DNA from: Diogma glabrata
Lineage: Eukaryota; Arthropoda; Insecta; Diptera; Cylindrotomidae
Reading direction: 5' to 3'
NCBI GenBank assembly: GCA_963693315.1
Contig: OY856186.1
Coordinates: forward strand, 303,062,586-303,126,585
DNA: 64,000 nt
Shown here: positions 44,329-59,417 of the stretch, piece after piece
Numbering within the stretch: the first letter of the stretch is position 1
Layout: every line of letters begins with the position of its first letter
Translations under genes and position numbers: made by a program
The notes under the pieces: model-generated
What the model was told of the DNA's origin: nothing
What the model saw: the letters and a program-made list of their open reading frames with translations, nothing else
The model's database searches: none

Positions 44329-47300
44329 TTATAATTTATAGTTCTTTGTAGACATTTCCATTGCTAATACTACCTGTTCAGGTGATGTTGGTATACCTAA
44401 AAAATATTTTTAGAAAATACGAAGAAACATATGTTACAGAATATATTACCTATCGGATACCATTCAATGGTGTTGCCATCGTCTTGTCTGACTGAATCCA
44501 AAGCATATCTTAAAGCAAATAAAACCACTATTGCCATGGAAACAGCTGGTTCTCCTGTAGTTTTAGACCGCAAAACTCCTACTGAATTATCCCCTGTTTG
44601 AATTAGTTTTATGCGAAAATCAATCGGTATGTCTTTAGCACCAGGCGGCTTATAGTTCCAAGTACGATTGTTCATAAGTTCGCCATTCATGCGATTGTAA
44701 ATAAGATTTTCCGTTAACCATAATCCAACTCCCATAATAAAAGCTCCTTCTACTTGTCCAACGTCGATATTTGGACTCATACTCTCGCCAGTTTCTTCAT
44801 AAATATCAACACGTGAGATTAAAATATTACCGGTCAATACATCGAGGACAATTTCAGCACAAGCACAGCCCAATACAGTATAAGGATTGGCATCACCAAC
44901 TTTGTATGCATATTTTGCTGTCAAATCAATTTGTCGTTCATAACATATTTGTGTAATTTCAGACCAAGTAGCAGTTTTCATTTCATTACGAATCGGCTGT
45001 ATTCTATTATTTAATTCCTCACACGCCTTGCTTACAGCCTAAAATAATCAAATATTAAAACATTTAATAAAAACAAATAATTGAACTAACAAATGCAACA
45101 CATTCACTTGTTACACTTCCACCTGTGTAAAACACATTTGCAGATGTTACAGACTCTGAAGGTTTGATTGATATCATTTTCAATGGAATTCCTAAAACAT
45201 GAGCTGCCGCTTGTGCAACCTTGGTATTAATTCCTTGACCCATTTCAATTCCTCCATGAGTTATTGCAACAGAGCCATCTTTATGATATATTGCAACAAA
45301 TACGGGTAGGCTTCCAACGTAACCGATAGGATATTCCATTAAAGTCGTGGCTATTCCTTTCTTTTTCCAAACGTTGTTCTTATTGAATAAATCAATATCA
45401 TGCTTGCGTTTTTCATAATCTTAAGGTCGAAGTTGAATAGAAACGAATTTTTAACTATATACGAAAATACAAAGAAGAAAAAAATCTCTTACCAATGGCT
45501 TTCAAAAAATTTGGATATACCGTTCGCATTTTATTAGATGTCGGGATGTTTGCAAGTCTTACGCTTTCCGGTGATCGTTTCACAACTCTTGCTATATGTT
45601 CCATAATATTTTCAATCATTGCAATACCTTCACAAAATCCCGGTGCACGACAAGATGTGTGGCTTGGTGCATTGGTTTTGACAGCGTTGGGCGTAACAGT
45701 CCAACCAGATTGATCGTAACAGTTTTTAAATGCTGAAAGTGAAAGTTGAAGTGGACTTTCGTTCAAAGTGCAACCAGCGTCTTCGTAATATGTGTTATTA
45801 AGCTTTTGAATTTTTCCTAGGCTATCAGCGTTGATTTGGTATTCGTTTATGCAAGCCCACCGTTTCCCAATGCACGTCATATTATCTTCAATTGTCAGAA
45901 CAAAACGTATTGGACGATTGAGTTTAAAACACGCGAGTGCTGCAGCACATGCTATTTGTGCGATACGCGATATTTTTGCACCATATGAGCCACCTAGACG
46001 ACGAACTGATAGATTTAATTTATTTGCATGAATTTTCAGACATTCTGATATAGCGATTTGCGTTAGATCGCTCCAATGGGTTGAACTATAAATATCCATT
46101 TCATCATCTACAGGAATGCAGATGCAAGTTTGTGTTTCCATGGAGAAGTGATATTGTGATCCAACTTCAAAATGTCCATTTATCACATGTGTTTCATCAC
46201 CACCAAATAATTGAGACCAAATTCTATTCATTACTAAAAAACCAGCTTCATTTGAAATCTCACGTGATTGAAATATATTTTCTTTTGCGTTGTTTCTTAG
46301 AACATCCTTTACGGTTGGCTGTAGCGGTAAATCTAATAAAAGAGATAAGTTTATTACGTATATGTGCTTTACACCAATGTAAATGCTTTTACCTGATAAA
46401 TTAGTCTTTTCGTAAATAATTCTAACAAGCGGGGCTGCTTTATAAGCTATTTCAAAGCTTTCGGCGACAATCATGCCTGCTGGCTGTCCATGGAATAATA
46501 CCAATCCACTGCAAAAGATTTCCTCATTTTCTGCATAAGAAAATAATTTGTCCGGGTAAAAATTGTTCTTTCCAGGAATATCTTTAGCAGAATAAAATGC
46601 AACAACTCCAGGCATTTTCTGGAACGTTACCAATGAGTTATTAATACAAATTTACACAAGTAAAATAAATATTACCAACGCATCTGATGCGTCAATGCTC
46701 CCAATTGTGGAATTAACTTCAGTTGCGATGACGAAGGCTGCCCATAGTTCGCTCGGTTGAAACGGTAAATCATTTATGTACAAAGCTTCTCCAGAACATT
46801 GAATCATTGCTTCCAGTTTCATAACTGGTTTTGTCAGAGGCCAATTTTTTCTAATCGTTTCAAACTCTTGTTTTCCAGATGAAAGTTCTCGTTTCAGATC
46901 CTCGCCACCACTTCGATATTCTGGTTTCACTAAATGAACTGGACTTGTATTCAACACAAATTTATAAAATAATGAAATAGCTAATTTTTTTCTATAAACG
47001 GGTGACGGATCTGGTAACACTGAATCAGCGAAAATTTCACGATCTAATTTGTCAATGACATCTACTAGAATTTCATCAGAAAACAAATTTTTTCCAATAA
47101 GAAATTGTTCCGCTTGACACGCGTGCGTAAAATTCGGATTGATTCCACCAAAACAAATTTGAGCGGCAAGAACTTGATCTTTGTTCGGAGTAAATTGAAA
47201 AATAAATGCTGCGTTCACATCAGCATGGGCGTTTTGCGCTCTCTGCGTGATTTTGTAAGATCGGAATACAAAAATTTGCGGGTCATAGTTTGGAAATGTG

Positions 47301-48396
47301 ATTTTTGTAATAACTTTTTTATTCATGTCAACCTGAAGAAATTCTAGAGGACTGTACTCTGATGTGTTGTTCAGACTTTGTTCAATTGTTATTTTGGCGC
47401 CAATTGTTTCAAGTAGAAGAAACATGTCAGATGGGAACTCATTATGTTGATGTTTAATGCTCAGATTCCCAGCAATTGTTCCAATGTTTCGAACGGGGAC
47501 ATTTGCTATTAAATCAATGTGCTTTATCACATGTCGTAAATAATCATAGTTATGATGAAAATTTGCAGCATCTTCTAAAATTCTTATGGTGTCGTTTAAA
47601 GAGACGTTACCGGCAATTTCCATTTCGTTATCTATTTTATATGCATGCAATTCTGAAACATCTGAAATATCTATAAAAACTTTTATGTCTGGACTACGAC
47701 GATAAACTCCATGAGCAGTGTTTCCGGCAACCAACATATACGGTTTTGTGCCAATATCATTAAAAATCTTAAAAATATCGGCTAATTTGTATACTTTATG
47801 CCATTCTTGATCATTGTTTGTTACGATATGCAAATTTTGAAATTGATAGTTGCATTTTCCAGCACAAGTTCTTGTTTTAGGACAAAGCTTGACATCTTCG
47901 ATATCATCAACGTATACGTTTTTCAACTCATCTGTTGCATCGATGGCAAGTCCTTTAAACGCATCTAATATTGGACGATACCCAGTACAACGGCATATAT
48001 TACCACCAAATGAATTTTCCACTTCTTCCATCGTAATTTTTCCACTTTTTGATTTTAGTAAGCTGTGCATGTTCATGATCATGCCCGGTGAACAATATCC
48101 ACATTGAGTTCCATTAAGATGTGCCAATCGTTTTTGAATTGGATGGTATCCAATTTTTCTATTTCCAAGTCCTTCAATGGTTGTAATATCAAGGTTATGA
48201 CAAGAATAAACTGACACAAGACATGAATTAATAGCCCATGTGTCTTGTTGTTTAGATATTGGATTAATTCCATTTGCGGTTACTATACATGTTCCACAAC
48301 CTCCTTCAAGACACATGAATTTTGTGCCATAAAGTTGAGCATGTTGACGAAGAAAAGTATTTAGAGATGTGGTAAGTGGAAATATCGACGGCGAAA
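44329..48396 (-). CDS. AOX: Aldehyde oxidase (xanthine oxidase family), exons 2-7
   Basis: This cytosolic molybdo-flavoenzyme oxidises aldehydes and N-heterocycles. Exons on the minus strand are 48,396-46,676, 46,618-46,393, 46,332-45,493, 45,419-45,091, 45,038-44,450 and 44,396-44,329 (TAA at 44,329-44,331). All introns have GT/AG ends, lengths 57, 60, 73, 52 and 53 bp, and the phases join to ~1256 residues with no stop. Domains in order: two [2Fe-2S] clusters (MCLEGGCGTC, TQCGYCSPG, GNICRCTGYRP), FAD domain (MLVAGNTAHGVYRRSPD, VRNIGTIAGN), then molybdenum-cofactor domains (ALKMPGVVAFYSAKDIPG, RRLGGSYGAKISR, CRAPGFCEG, HGGIEMGQGIN) with the catalytic Glu in TGEPAV. RRLGGSYGAKISR and GEPAV favour aldehyde oxidase over xanthine dehydrogenase. 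The first exon (about 10-20 residues, ending one base into a codon) is not found. Intron 2 is 60 bp and open in frame. Confidence 0.95.
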
Positions 48397-48620
48397 CTGA
48401 AATTAGAATAGAAGAGACATTATTTAGCGTATATTTCGTTGCATATATTGTATTTACCCAAAAAAAATATTATGCTGAAAAACAGTATAATATTTAGTCA
48501 GTTTTTAATGTAAATTTTTTGCCTTAGTTTTATTTTAATTTAACCCAATGAAATTCTCTAAAATGTAATAAGATCATGCAATTTCACCAGTAAATAATTT
48601 TTTAAATAACTCAATGACAT
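48397..48620. other. Intron and repeat upstream of oxidase exon 2
   Basis: The 3' splice site TAATTTCAG ends at 48,397. 48,505-48,610 (TTTTGCCTTAGTTTTATTTT, ACCCAATGAAATTCTCTAAA) recurs in the same orientation at 49,195-49,290, on the other side of the foldback. I could not find exon 1. Confidence 0.5.
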
Positions 48621-48628
48621 CGATCAAT

Positions 48629-49195
48629 GTTGTAATTTCCCAAGGGCGGTGAAAATTCGAAATAATTTTTGCCAAAAATTTCGAAAGCAAGTATATTGAT
48701 AAAAGCACGAGGCCGTAGGCCGAGGGCTATTATCAATACCACTTGCTTGAGGAATTTTTCGAAAAATTATGAGAATTTATCAACAAACGAGGGGAATTCG
48801 TTTAGAAAATTTTTTGCCATTTTATATTTCTTTATATATTTTTTATGAATTATACGTTGGCCTACTGTGATATCAGTTAATTATTTCAAAATTAGACTGA
48901 TAATTTTTAATATTCCAAAATTTTTAATCTAATTTTGAAATAATTAACTGATATTACAGTAGGCCAGTATAATTCATAAAAATATATAAATAAATTAAAA
49001 ATGGCAAAAAATTTTATAAACGAATTCCCCTCGTTTGTTGATAAATTCTCATAATTTTTCGAAAAATTCCTCAAGCAAGTGGTATTGATAATAGCCCTCG
49101 GCCTACGGCCTCGTGCTTTTAACAATACATATACTTGCTTTCGAATTTTTGGCAAAAAATTATTTCGAATTATCACCGCGCTTGGGAAATTACAA
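48629..49195. repeat. ~570-bp foldback with GGCCGTAGGCC core in each arm
   Basis: The left arm (48,629-48,896) and right arm (48,925-49,195) are reverse complements with few differences and a loop of ~28 nt. Each arm carries GCACGAGGCCGTAGGCCGAG, itself a dyad, set between TATTGATAA motifs. Apparent ORFs in the arms are chance. A third single arm with loop lies at 50,060-50,355. Confidence 0.85.
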
Positions 49196-49484
49196 CTGAA
49201 ATTTTTTTGCCTTTGTTTAATTTTAAATTGACCCAATGAAATTCTCTAAAATTTAATGACATCATTCAATTCCACCAATAATTTTTTATTTATTTAGCGT
49301 ATTGTTTTTGTTGTGACTTGTGACACATTAAAAATTAAACTTAAAATAGGTAGACTCTTCTATGAAATCTACCTAAAACAAAACATGGATACACATTAAA
49401 GCAACTTACAATCGATTTGATTGCGCGTCTTTTATTAAAAAAGTAAAAAGTAAAATATTTGAACATTGGGCAGTACATTTGAAC

Positions 49485-49845
49485 ATTAGATGTTTACATC
49501 GAGCGAGTCTATCCATGCTACTACATCGGGAGTTGCCAAATGGATGTCTGATATATTGCTATTGTACCATCGAATTGGACACACAGTTGCAATGTGTTTT
49601 ATGGTTTGTTGTGGAGCGCCACAGTCACACTCAGGGGACTTCGAAATGCCCTACTTGTAAAAAGAATCAGCACAACGTCCATGATTCGTTCTTATTCGGT
49701 TTAGTGTAGTCCAGGTATGACGTGGCAGATCGAAACCAGGTTGTGTAGAAGTCTGGTTAGTAATAGAAAGACCAGCTGTGTTGTAATGATGCCAGAAGGT
49801 GTCCCAGGCATCCAAGATATTAAAATAAGTTGTCAGCAAGTTCCT
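49485..49845 (-). pseudogene. LINE ORF2 C-terminal remnant with one stop
   Basis: On the minus strand, RHTWTTLNRIRTNHGRCADS, then FYK-stop-GISKSPECDCGAPQQT, IKHIATVCPIRW and PDVVAWIDSLDVNI. The order (arginine-rich LNRLRTGHGRC, conserved Trp, CxCG, HI..CP) is that of the zinc-like C-terminal end of R1/LOA/Jockey-type LINE polymerases. The conserved Trp codon reads TAG. Upstream RT domains are absent, so it is a 5'-truncated, inactive piece. Confidence 0.7.
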
Positions 49846-50059
49846 GGCAGTTTATGTGGAGGCTTTCTTGACTTCAATCGACAACGAGTGTGGTCACCGT
49901 AATATTTGTGCAAGGGTAACGTGATGTTGTTGGTTACCTTTTTATGTTCACGCATGAGAGCATGCGAGCGTCTGAGTGCAGCTGGAGCGATATTACTTTA
50001 CACATTCATACATTTCATCAATAACATTTGAATTGTACTAATAACGAATATTTATACGT

Positions 50060-50398
50060 CTGGCCTACTGGGATATTAAAAATTATCAGTCTAATTTTGA
50101 AATAATTAACTCATATCGCAGTAGCCAATGTATAATTCATAAAAAATATATAAAGAAATGAAAAATGACAAAAAATTTTCTAAACGAATTCCCCTCGTTC
50201 GTTGATAAATTCTCATAATTTTTTGGAAAATTCCTCAAGCAAGTAGTATTGATAATAGCCTTCGGCCTACGGCCTCGTGCTTTTATCAATACACTTACTT
50301 TCGAAGTTTTTGACAAAAAATTATTTCGAATTATCACCGCCCTTGGGAGATTATAACTGATAATTTTAGGTAGATTTCTTATAAAAATCTACCTATTT
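50060..50398. repeat. Third foldback arm and small hairpin
   Basis: TGGCCTACTGGGATATTAAA to CACCGCCCTTGGGAGATTATA repeats the right arm of the 48.6-49.2 kb foldback, including AGCCTTCGGCCTACGGCCTC. It is followed by TAGGTAGATTTCTTATAAAAATCTACCTA, a small hairpin that also occurs near 49,346, 11,080 and 13,718. Confidence 0.8.
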
Positions 50399-50399
50399 T

Positions 50400-50995
50400 C
50401 CTATATGATTGTTTTTTCATATCATATTAAAAACTGACGTTTTTAATGGAAATTCAAATGAAATCAAAGTATGCGTTTGAAGTTTGAGCAGTAATTTGAA
50501 TTTATTTTGTTACATACATTATCACATATTCATATATACATTCCAAATTTTATTTTTGAGTTTGTTATACTATTAATTCACAAAGTATAATTTTGCAATC
50601 GTTTTACCAAGTCTAAAATAGCAGTTTTTTTCTCTAGTTTTCATACATTTGAAATCGACTAACATTTAGACACAAGGATAAACAGTATTTATTATTATGA
50701 TATATGATCCCTTTTTGTGTTATGTTTATAAGTTTGACAAGGAACCAAAGCAAGGAAGGCGTTATACACAATTATATGCATATAATAATAGCTATTTATG
50801 CACCAAGAGCGCTATGCAGGTTATTACGCCCGAGGGATGTAAGGCCCGAGGGATGGATGTTGCTTAATGGGCGTATTATGCTTCAGTTAATAAGCTAAAC
50901 ACTAAGAAACAATTTAATTTGTTAGTCTATATTAATAAGCGAAAAAATACAAATGTATCCTAGTATGTCTTGAAAATAAATAGTTACTTCGGTCT
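50400..50995. other. Unassigned sequence
   Basis: No gene is supported. A short dyad, TTATTACGCCC (about 50,821) and GGGCGTATTATG (about 50,870), surrounds two CCCGAGGGATG repeats. Confidence 0.45.
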
Positions 50996-51007
50996 GAACC
51001 ACCTGTG

Positions 51008-51130
51008 CTGATTTGGACTTTTATACGAAAATATAATATTGCACCGGAAAACTGAATCTAAGACACACACGAATTAAACTTGCAAATCTCTTATTTATGA
51101 ATTTAAAAAAACTATTAATAACATCTTTTT
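51008..51130 (-). repeat. LTR-like fragment 1 with TATA box
   Basis: It matches 56,212-56,335: TTTGGACTTTTATACGAAA, AAAACTGAATCTA and AAATCTCTTAT. Read on the minus strand both copies contain CGTATAAAAGTCC, a good TATA box. 51,131-51,825 beyond it is AT-rich and unassigned. Confidence 0.45.
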
Positions 51131-51825
51131 GAAAATAATTTAACAGAACACAAAAAAATAATTTAACAAAAAATCAAATAATTAAAATCAAATGCTTACA
51201 TTATACGTATATACATAATATGATGATCCACTTCAAATCTCATGCAAATTGTTACCATCTGCTTATAACTACATTAATAGTATACCATATACAACATAAG
51301 CAGATAAACGACTGGATGCTGTATTTCACATGTACTTCCAAACACCACATAGTTTAAATAAACAGCCATTAATCTCTTTGTAAATTAATTGTCGGCCAAT
51401 TTTTCAAAAACATCTGGATTACTCATCAGCATTTTATGTTGTTCGAACCACAACTTAAGAAAAGTTTAATTTTTTCCATAAACAACAAAAGACAAATAGA
51501 CAATTACTTCTTTCGTTATTTTGTAATTTTTTTTTGCAGCACAAATGTAAACTATTTCAATTAAATTTGGTAATATAATTTATTTACACAATTTATTTAA
51601 ATTGTCAAATTTCGTCTGCACATTTCAAACTAAAAAATTTCTTGATTAAAATTGCACAATAATCTTTTTTTTTATTTAATTTAAGTTAACATCAATGTTA
51701 ACCATTTGGTAAAAATTTACATAATTAACCATTTGGTAAAAATTTACATATTATTTTTGTTTTAATTGAATACTAATCAACACTGACTATTCGATTTAAA
51801 TTTATATACTAATTTAAAATTTATA

Positions 51826-52115
51826 CTGCTCTCGATCAAACAAATTTGATCGCTTATATACACAATCTTCCAGATTTTTTGTTTTATTTTCCATCATGTA
51901 ATAAGTAGTTTCCACTAGTACAACCAATCATTTATGCAAAACTTGTATTTTCAATTGAAATTGAGTTTATTGAAATCATCAAAAAAATGTTTAATTGTAC
52001 AGTGGTACAAATAAATGTCTACGTTTATTACAATTGAAGAAAATTAATAAAATTATTATTGAATTTGAAAACTATTATTTTAGAGTAAAAATTGAAAATA
52101 GTCCGTCGTTACAAA
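51826..52115. repeat. ~290-bp repeat, copy 1
   Basis: TACTGCTCTCGATCAAACAA to AAAATTGAAAATAGTCCGTC recurs nearly unchanged at 59,124-59,417. It has no ORF. The family is not recognised. Confidence 0.8.
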
Positions 52116-53520
52116 ACTAGGAGGAACGAAGATAGTTATGATAGAACTAACATCACTATCTGTTGTTTATTGTAGAAGAAAGGACTATGATAATCGCCAA
52201 TCACGACTTGCTACAATAATTGCTTTGATGATGTAAAATATTTATTATTGAATGATGATATGAGAATTCACGTTAAAAATAAACGGAAACAGAAAACCTG
52301 CTGTACATAAAAAATACCTATATGTGTATAACATTATTAAAATTATTTATTAATTTTTTTATTCTTCTTAAAGTTGTTTAATAATTATTATTTATTTATT
52401 TTATTTACTTAAAAATATTTAATGTTTTTATCAATTTATACTGGCAAATACCATTTAATGGCAAATACTATTTAATGCCCGTTACAAATTAAAATGAAAA
52501 AATTAGTTTTATTTATTTATTTACTTGAAAAAAAAACATATATTTATCTTATTTATTAAAAAATATTTATTTACTAAAAAATATTTAATTTTCTTATTAA
52601 TTAAAATGAAGAAAAAAATATTTTATTTATTTATTTACTTGAAAAAAAAACATATATTTATTTTATTTATTAAAACAAAAAAAATATTTATGTACTTATC
52701 TATTTTATTTAATGCATTTATTTATTTATTTTGAAAATAAAATCTATTTATTTATCTAATGTACTTATTTATTTACTTATTATTCAAAGCTGATAAGAGA
52801 TTTCCAAGTCTAAGATTCGTTTGTTGACAAAAAAAAACAACCAAATATGGTACAAATGACCAATGTCACCTAAGCCAGAATATCGCGTTCGCGAGCCCTC
52901 CAAAAAAATGGCATGTGAGAACCGACTAGATAAGCCCCTAACGACCAGATTCTATAGAACACTTTCTCTCACAGTTAAAAAGAAACAACCATGACTGTCA
53001 CGATATGGCAAATATGTCCAAATTCTACTGATCCATACATGCTTGCTCTACCTAAAACCTAAACTAAAAATAAATTACTAAAACTAATGCCATTCTGGAG
53101 AATGCTCCCGAGCGCCAGACTCTAAGTCTTAAACTCCGTAGACATTGTTCTATTGTAAATGCTAAATATATTCAAAAAGAACTAAATTGAAATTGTATGA
53201 GGTGAAGCCTCTGATCCTGAAAAAATATAAATTGGTTCCTATCTTCATGCCATTGAAGAAGCTTCTGAGCAAGGAATGGTACTACTGGTTTGTACCTAAG
53301 TACAAATATAGCAGTAGTCATTCCCTGTCATCAGAAAACTTCATCGGAACAAAGAAGAGAACCAATGAACTTCGGTCGCAAGTCCGTAATGGACAGAGGC
53401 GACATAAGAACATAATCAATGTTAAAGGGTGAAGCCCCATGGATGGCTTCTTAGGCCTACCATTTCAAGATAATTTTAATTTTAAACAAAACGAAATTTT
53501 TAAATTTCACCAAAGCAATA
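52116..53520. other. AT-rich low-complexity region
   Basis: 52,490-52,780 is built of ATTTATTTATTTACTT-like text. An 81-codon opening at 53,187-53,432 has no recognised domain. No gene is supported. Confidence 0.5.
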
Positions 53521-53521
53521 A

Positions 53522-54702
<1,181 letters not shown>

Positions 54703-54724
54703 TTTTTTCAAAAAAACACAAAAC

Positions 54725-55830
54725 CTGGGCAGCTATTTGTGAATCCGTTTCGAATTGCCACTCGTTTCGAATGATCTATTGGTTTCGAATTGAAATTGGT
54801 ATCGGTGAACTCGATCGAAAGCAAAAATGTACACTGTTACAAAATAAAAAGGGAATTTTTTTTAAAATGGTTATACCTGTGTAAAAAATACACATCTTGT
54901 TGAATTTTGACGTTTCGTTTTTTTATTTCTCTATTTGACTTATTATAACTTTATGTGTTCTTGAGTTATTATAGTTTTGTGTTTTGTGGCTTTTGATTAA
55001 TAAAAATAAAGAAATATTTGTTTAAAATATGTATACAATTGTTTTTTATTTTCCTGATGTGGGATTTTGTTTGTTTTGTTTTAATTTGTTTTTAAAATTA
55101 TATTTAAAGTCGGCCCAGACTTTCTTCCACTCGTCAGATGTTCTCAAGGGTAGAGCCCCAAATTTCACTCCACAGCCGTTTCGTAGATTCACAAGCTTCC
55201 GGCGTTGAATTATATCCTTTCGCAAAATCGGAATGATCTTCCATAAAATTGACTAGAATGTCGTATTGTTGTAAAGAAGTGTTTTTGGCGACCCAAAAAT
55301 TTATACAATAAATTTTATTTAAATTTTATTTTAGCAAATTTATATTTTTGGTTTGTTTTAGCTTACACCAAAAAAATAGAAACAATCGTATTATTTCATA
55401 AATAAATATAATATTAAAATTATTAAATAAATATGGCTTTGCAATACAAAATTAAAAAAATATAAATATAATTATAAAAATATATCTGCGCACGATTTAT
55501 TCGACAATTTAATATTTATTTTTGCCTTGGCGTCAACGTTCATTTTTATTTATGTATATATATGTACTTACATTTAAAAATCTTTCTTCCTTTGCATATG
55601 CCATCGTTAACAAAACGAACAACGAACAGAAATTCGTTCATGATCGTACAATTATTGGTCGAAAACGGATTACCCAATAAGGGAAATTTTTGTTCGATTT
55701 ACTTTTATGTGTTTCCGTTTCTTAGTTATACGTTTTCGTGATTCGTTATACGTTTACGTATTCACAAATACCAATCCTTCGAAACGTCGTTCGTTTTTTC
55801 GAATTCGAATTCACAAATAGGGCCGCTGAA
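54725..55830. mobile_element. TIR-like element with a Myb/SANT-domain remnant
   Basis: CTATTTGTGAATCCGTTTCG near the left end is inverted at the right, CGAATTCGAATTCACAAATAG (about 55,800-55,820). CTG stands outside both ends, a possible 3-bp duplication. Harbinger elements characteristically carry a Myb/SANT-like accessory gene, and such a remnant lies inside, so a decayed Harbinger relative is plausible but not proven. No DDE transposase is present. Confidence 0.5.
55065..55310 (-). pseudogene. Myb/SANT-like (zeste-type) DNA-binding domain remnant
   Basis: On the minus strand one frame reads SLQQYDILVNFMEDHSDFAK, then TPEACESTKRLWSEIWG. After a one-base shift near 55,155 the next frame reads RTSDEWKKVWADFKYNFKNK. 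The three tryptophan helices (LVNFME, LWSEI, EWKKVWADFK) are the signature of zeste-type Myb/SANT-like domains. No start and no further exons are visible. It could be an element's accessory protein or a captured host gene. Confidence 0.65.
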
Positions 55831-56205
55831 AAATATTACTAGCAAAGTGTATAACGGGTTGTTTTTGTTTTGAAACCAGATAACAAAAATATCGTAAAAA
55901 CTATCTACATCCAATCAAACCACATCCAATCCCTATACCAATCCACATCCATCAATCATATCCAATAACCATACAATTTATATCCAACCTACACTCAATA
56001 ACCATACTCAATCCAAACCCAATCCATACACAATCCATACACAATCCATATAAGAAAACCCCAACTGGTTTAAACAACACAAATCAAAACAAAAAACTCA
56101 AAACAGGTTTTACCGAAATTTACGCGTCAACAATTATAACGCAAAAAAAAATATCTAAACTCAAATAAAAAAACCTACAAAAACCCAGGTCTTTGTTTCA
56201 CGCGC
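55831..56205. other. Low-complexity CAATCCATA-rich stretch
   Basis: 55,905-56,060 is made of degenerate ATCCAAT/CAATCCATACA units. I see no gene. Confidence 0.6.
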
Positions 56206-56650
56206 CATGTTAACCAATTTGGACTTTTATACGAAATTATAATATTACTCTATTCCGAAAAACTCAAAAATATATGAAAACTGAATCTACGACAAACTAA
56301 TTACACTTGGAAATCTCTTATATTATGAATCACAGAAAAATTGTAAAGAAACTTATTAATTGGCTAACAAATAAAATAATTTAGTTTTACAAAAACAAAT
56401 CACAAATATTATATAAATTAAAATTCAATAAAAAATTTACATTAATTTATTTCTTGAATGTTCTTCTTTATGTTTTATTTTGCATCTTCGTTTATCTTCT
56501 GTGATAACTCCCTTTATTAACGATTCCCCAGACATTTGATTAGAAATAGTAAGTATTGCAGTTTTCTTAAGACGTATCCTTAACGGTGAACTTCGATCTA
56601 AACAATTTTCCTCAAAATGCTGCAAGCAAATTGCATCATGTTTCTGCGGT
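56205..56650 (-). repeat. LTR-like fragment 2 with candidate primer site
   Basis: On the minus strand, CGTATAAAAGTCCAAATTGG (TATA box) is followed by TTAACA and TGGCGCGTGAAACAAAG, which has the look of an LTR end next to a primer site. The sequence partly matches 51,008-51,130. No partner LTR or internal ORFs are present. Confidence 0.4.
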
Positions 56651-56666
56651 TTCCAAGGTTTTAAAT

Positions 56667-58617
<1,951 letters not shown>

Positions 58618-59123
58618 TTTAGTGCTTTTAGCCATGAATATAAATATTTTGTGTCGGTTGGAAATCTGTGAAATGTTATTTTATTTCTTTTATGCTTTTC
58701 GTAACGATTTGAGTTCACACATTTACATATACAACATTTTATAACTATTATTATTTAATTAAATTTGCAAAATTTTAATGTTTTCAAATTGTAAATAACT
58801 GCATGTCCAAATAATACACAAAAGTCCAGGTAACATTATTTTTTTTCTTAAAAAACTTAAGCTTTCGATTTTTTTTCTGGTTCTATCATATTTATATATA
58901 TAAATATTTTCTTAAGGCTTAAAATCTCAATTCAAATTATTATTAAAACGAATTATGGTTTTGAAATGTATTTTGTGACAAACTCAATAGTCTGGTATAA
59001 AATTGATATATTTTTAAACAATTTATAAATGAAAATAAACAAATATTCAATTAATCACTAATCTTTTTGAATTAAATTTATAGACTAAATCATTTGATTT
59101 AGTTTTATATACTAATTGAAATT

Positions 59124-59417
59124 AATACTGCTCTCGATCAAACAAATTTGATCGCTTATGTACACAATCATCCAGATTTTCTCTTTCATTTTGCATCATG
59201 TAATAAGCCATTTCCACTAATACAACCAATCATTTATGCAAAACTTGTATTTTTAATTGAAATTGAGTTTATTTAAATCATCAAAAAAAATGTTTAATTG
59301 TACAGTGGTACAAATAAATGTCTACGTTTATTACAATTGAAGAAAATTCATAAAATTATTATTGAATTTGAAAACTATTATTTTAGAGCAAAAATTGAAA
59401 ATAGTCCGTCTTTACAG
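59124..59417. repeat. ~290-bp repeat, copy 2
   Basis: Nearly the same as 51,826-52,115. It abuts the third 1.6-kb repeat at GTCCGTCTTTACAGAC. The stretch before it (58,618-59,123) is AT-rich with no gene. Confidence 0.8.

Noticed and set aside
48907..49236. 109-codon ORF on the minus strand
   Set aside because: It lies entirely in a foldback arm; a similar frame recurs at 50,137-50,337 because the arm is repeated.
52525..52734. Lys/Phe/Ile-rich ORF
   Set aside because: Produced by ATTTATTTATTTACTT low-complexity sequence.
53187..53432. 81-codon ORF before the TA array
   Set aside because: No recognised domain and no relatives in the window; could be old repeat debris.
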